The notes under the pieces are model-generated. The model was not told the origin of the DNA, searched no databases, and saw only the letters and a list, made by a program, of their open reading frames with translations. A stretch of DNA of 64,000 bases from Lewinellaceae bacterium (lineage in GTDB: Bacteria; Bacteroidota; Bacteroidia; Chitinophagales; Saprospiraceae), in contig JACJYB010000008.1 of assembly GCA_020636355.1 (NCBI GenBank), forward strand, positions 150,001 to 214,000, read 5' to 3'. Positions 63,480 through 64,000 of the stretch are shown piece by piece. Made by a program: the position numbers and the translations under genes. Positions within the stretch are counted from its first letter, which is position 1, and every line of letters begins with the position of its first letter.

Positions 63480-64000
63480 AGCGTTTCTTTATTTCTGGAT
63501 TTTTTTCGATTGCTTTTTGAATGTACTGATTTCCTTTTTCGGTTTGACCACTATTTAACAAGGCGGTACCATAGTTAAACATCGCTTCCGTGTCATCTGG
63601 TTTTTCGTCCAGCGCTTTTTGGAAATAAATAACAGCTTCCGTTGTGTTACCGGAAATGCCATAAGCTACTCCCAGCAGACGCAACGTCTCATAGTCATTT
63701 GATTTTAACGTGTAAGCTTGTTGAAGATACGTAAGGGCTTTTGGGATGTCGTTGGCTTTTTCACCAAAATATTTTCCTCCCTCCCGGTACGCCAGTTGAA
63801 GATTGTCCTCCGCTTCCCGGTAACCGGGGCTTATCGCCAGTGCTTTTTGGTAGCTGGCTATGGCTTCTTCATAGCGTGCGAGGTAAAAATAAGTATTTCC
63901 CAATAATAACAAAGCATTGCGGTAGGTAGGATGGATTTCCAATGCTTTCTGTAACAATGGAATGGCCTGATTGAGCATTTCATTGCGTTTGGTTTCATCC
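63466..64000 (-). CDS. TPR-repeat protein, N-terminus cut by the window
   Basis: The frame is open to the right edge, so the true start lies outside. At least 178 residues are visible, made of tetratricopeptide repeats such as LLGNTYFYLARYEEAIASYQ, KALTYLQQAYTLKSNDYETL and EAVIYFQKALDEKPDDTEAM, ending IEKNPEIKKRYGME. It is followed by the GH3 fusion with a 14-base overlap, so they form one unit. Confidence 0.85.
   Translation of the reverse strand, partial: DETKRNEMLNQAIPLLQKALEIHPTYRNALLLLGNTYFYLARYEEAIASYQKALAISPGYREAEDNLQLAYREGGKYFGEKANDIPKALTYLQQAYTLKSNDYETLRLLGVAYGISGNTTEAVIYFQKALDEKPDDTEAMFNYGTALLNSGQTEKGNQYIQKAIEKNPEIKKRYGME

Overview
The window is a stretch of chromosome from a member of the Bacteroidota. 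The evidence is: type IX secretion (T9SS) C-terminal sorting domains on two or three proteins, -7 promoter elements of the form TAnnTTTG instead of a TATAAT box, M56/BlaI regulatory pairs with TonB-type domains, a DUF4837 lipoprotein, and a YpdA-type (bacillithiol) flavoprotein. An affiliation near the Saprospiria is an inference from overall gene content; no rRNA is present to prove it. No prophage, insertion sequence, CRISPR array, tRNA or rRNA gene was recognised.

Layout. 1-5.5 kb: rpsA (cut by the left edge), an ArnT/PMT-type glycosyltransferase and a long-chain acyl-CoA ligase. 5.5-12.3 kb (minus): a TlpA-like thioredoxin protein, mscL, aconitase and a GCS2-CBS fusion. 12.4-20.2 kb (mostly plus): a lipoprotein, an AT-rich segment with a phased DnaA-box cluster, dnaB, an S4 pseudouridine synthase, Hsp20 (minus), an Nfu scaffold, an inositol-phosphatase-family protein and a DPP-IV-like peptidase. 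20.4-25.4 kb (minus): a BlaI/BlaR1-like pair with a very clear double operator, then a Usp-YpdA-HAD operon. 25.6-31.2 kb (minus): a secreted protein with two fused animal-type haem peroxidase domains, a Crp/Fnr regulator and an HSDL2-like SDR. 31.3-32.9 kb (plus): SRPBCC, KOW, SnoaL-like and DoxX-like small genes. 33.0-38.2 kb (minus): a TPR-BlaI-M56 operon whose M56 protein carries three TonB-C-like repeats and a T9SS-like tail, followed by a nonsense-interrupted paralogue. 38.4-44.5 kb (plus): methyltransferase, rpiB, an M28 peptidase, htpG and a small envelope protein. 44.6-51.0 kb (minus): DUF4837, MoxR, a VanX-type dipeptidase, ligA, a CxxCH/T9SS protein and a PlsC-like acyltransferase. 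51.3-56.5 kb (plus): a Kir-type K+ channel, an ECF sigma factor with putative anti-sigma and Spy-like proteins, a DMT transporter and a TPR protein. 56.6-64 kb (minus): a tightly coupled operon (LolC/E-type permease, unknown protein, two cyclophilin lipoproteins, polyphosphate glucokinase), a GH3-serine hydrolase fusion and a TPR protein cut by the right edge.

Themes. Most genes are housekeeping or envelope functions. The least ordinary parts are the two separate BlaI/M56 sensor loci, which lack any penicillin-binding domain and have different palindromic operators; the tandem haem peroxidase; the DnaA-box cluster upstream of dnaB; and several short degenerate repeats and hairpins between genes. 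All function statements come from reading motifs by eye; no database search was possible.
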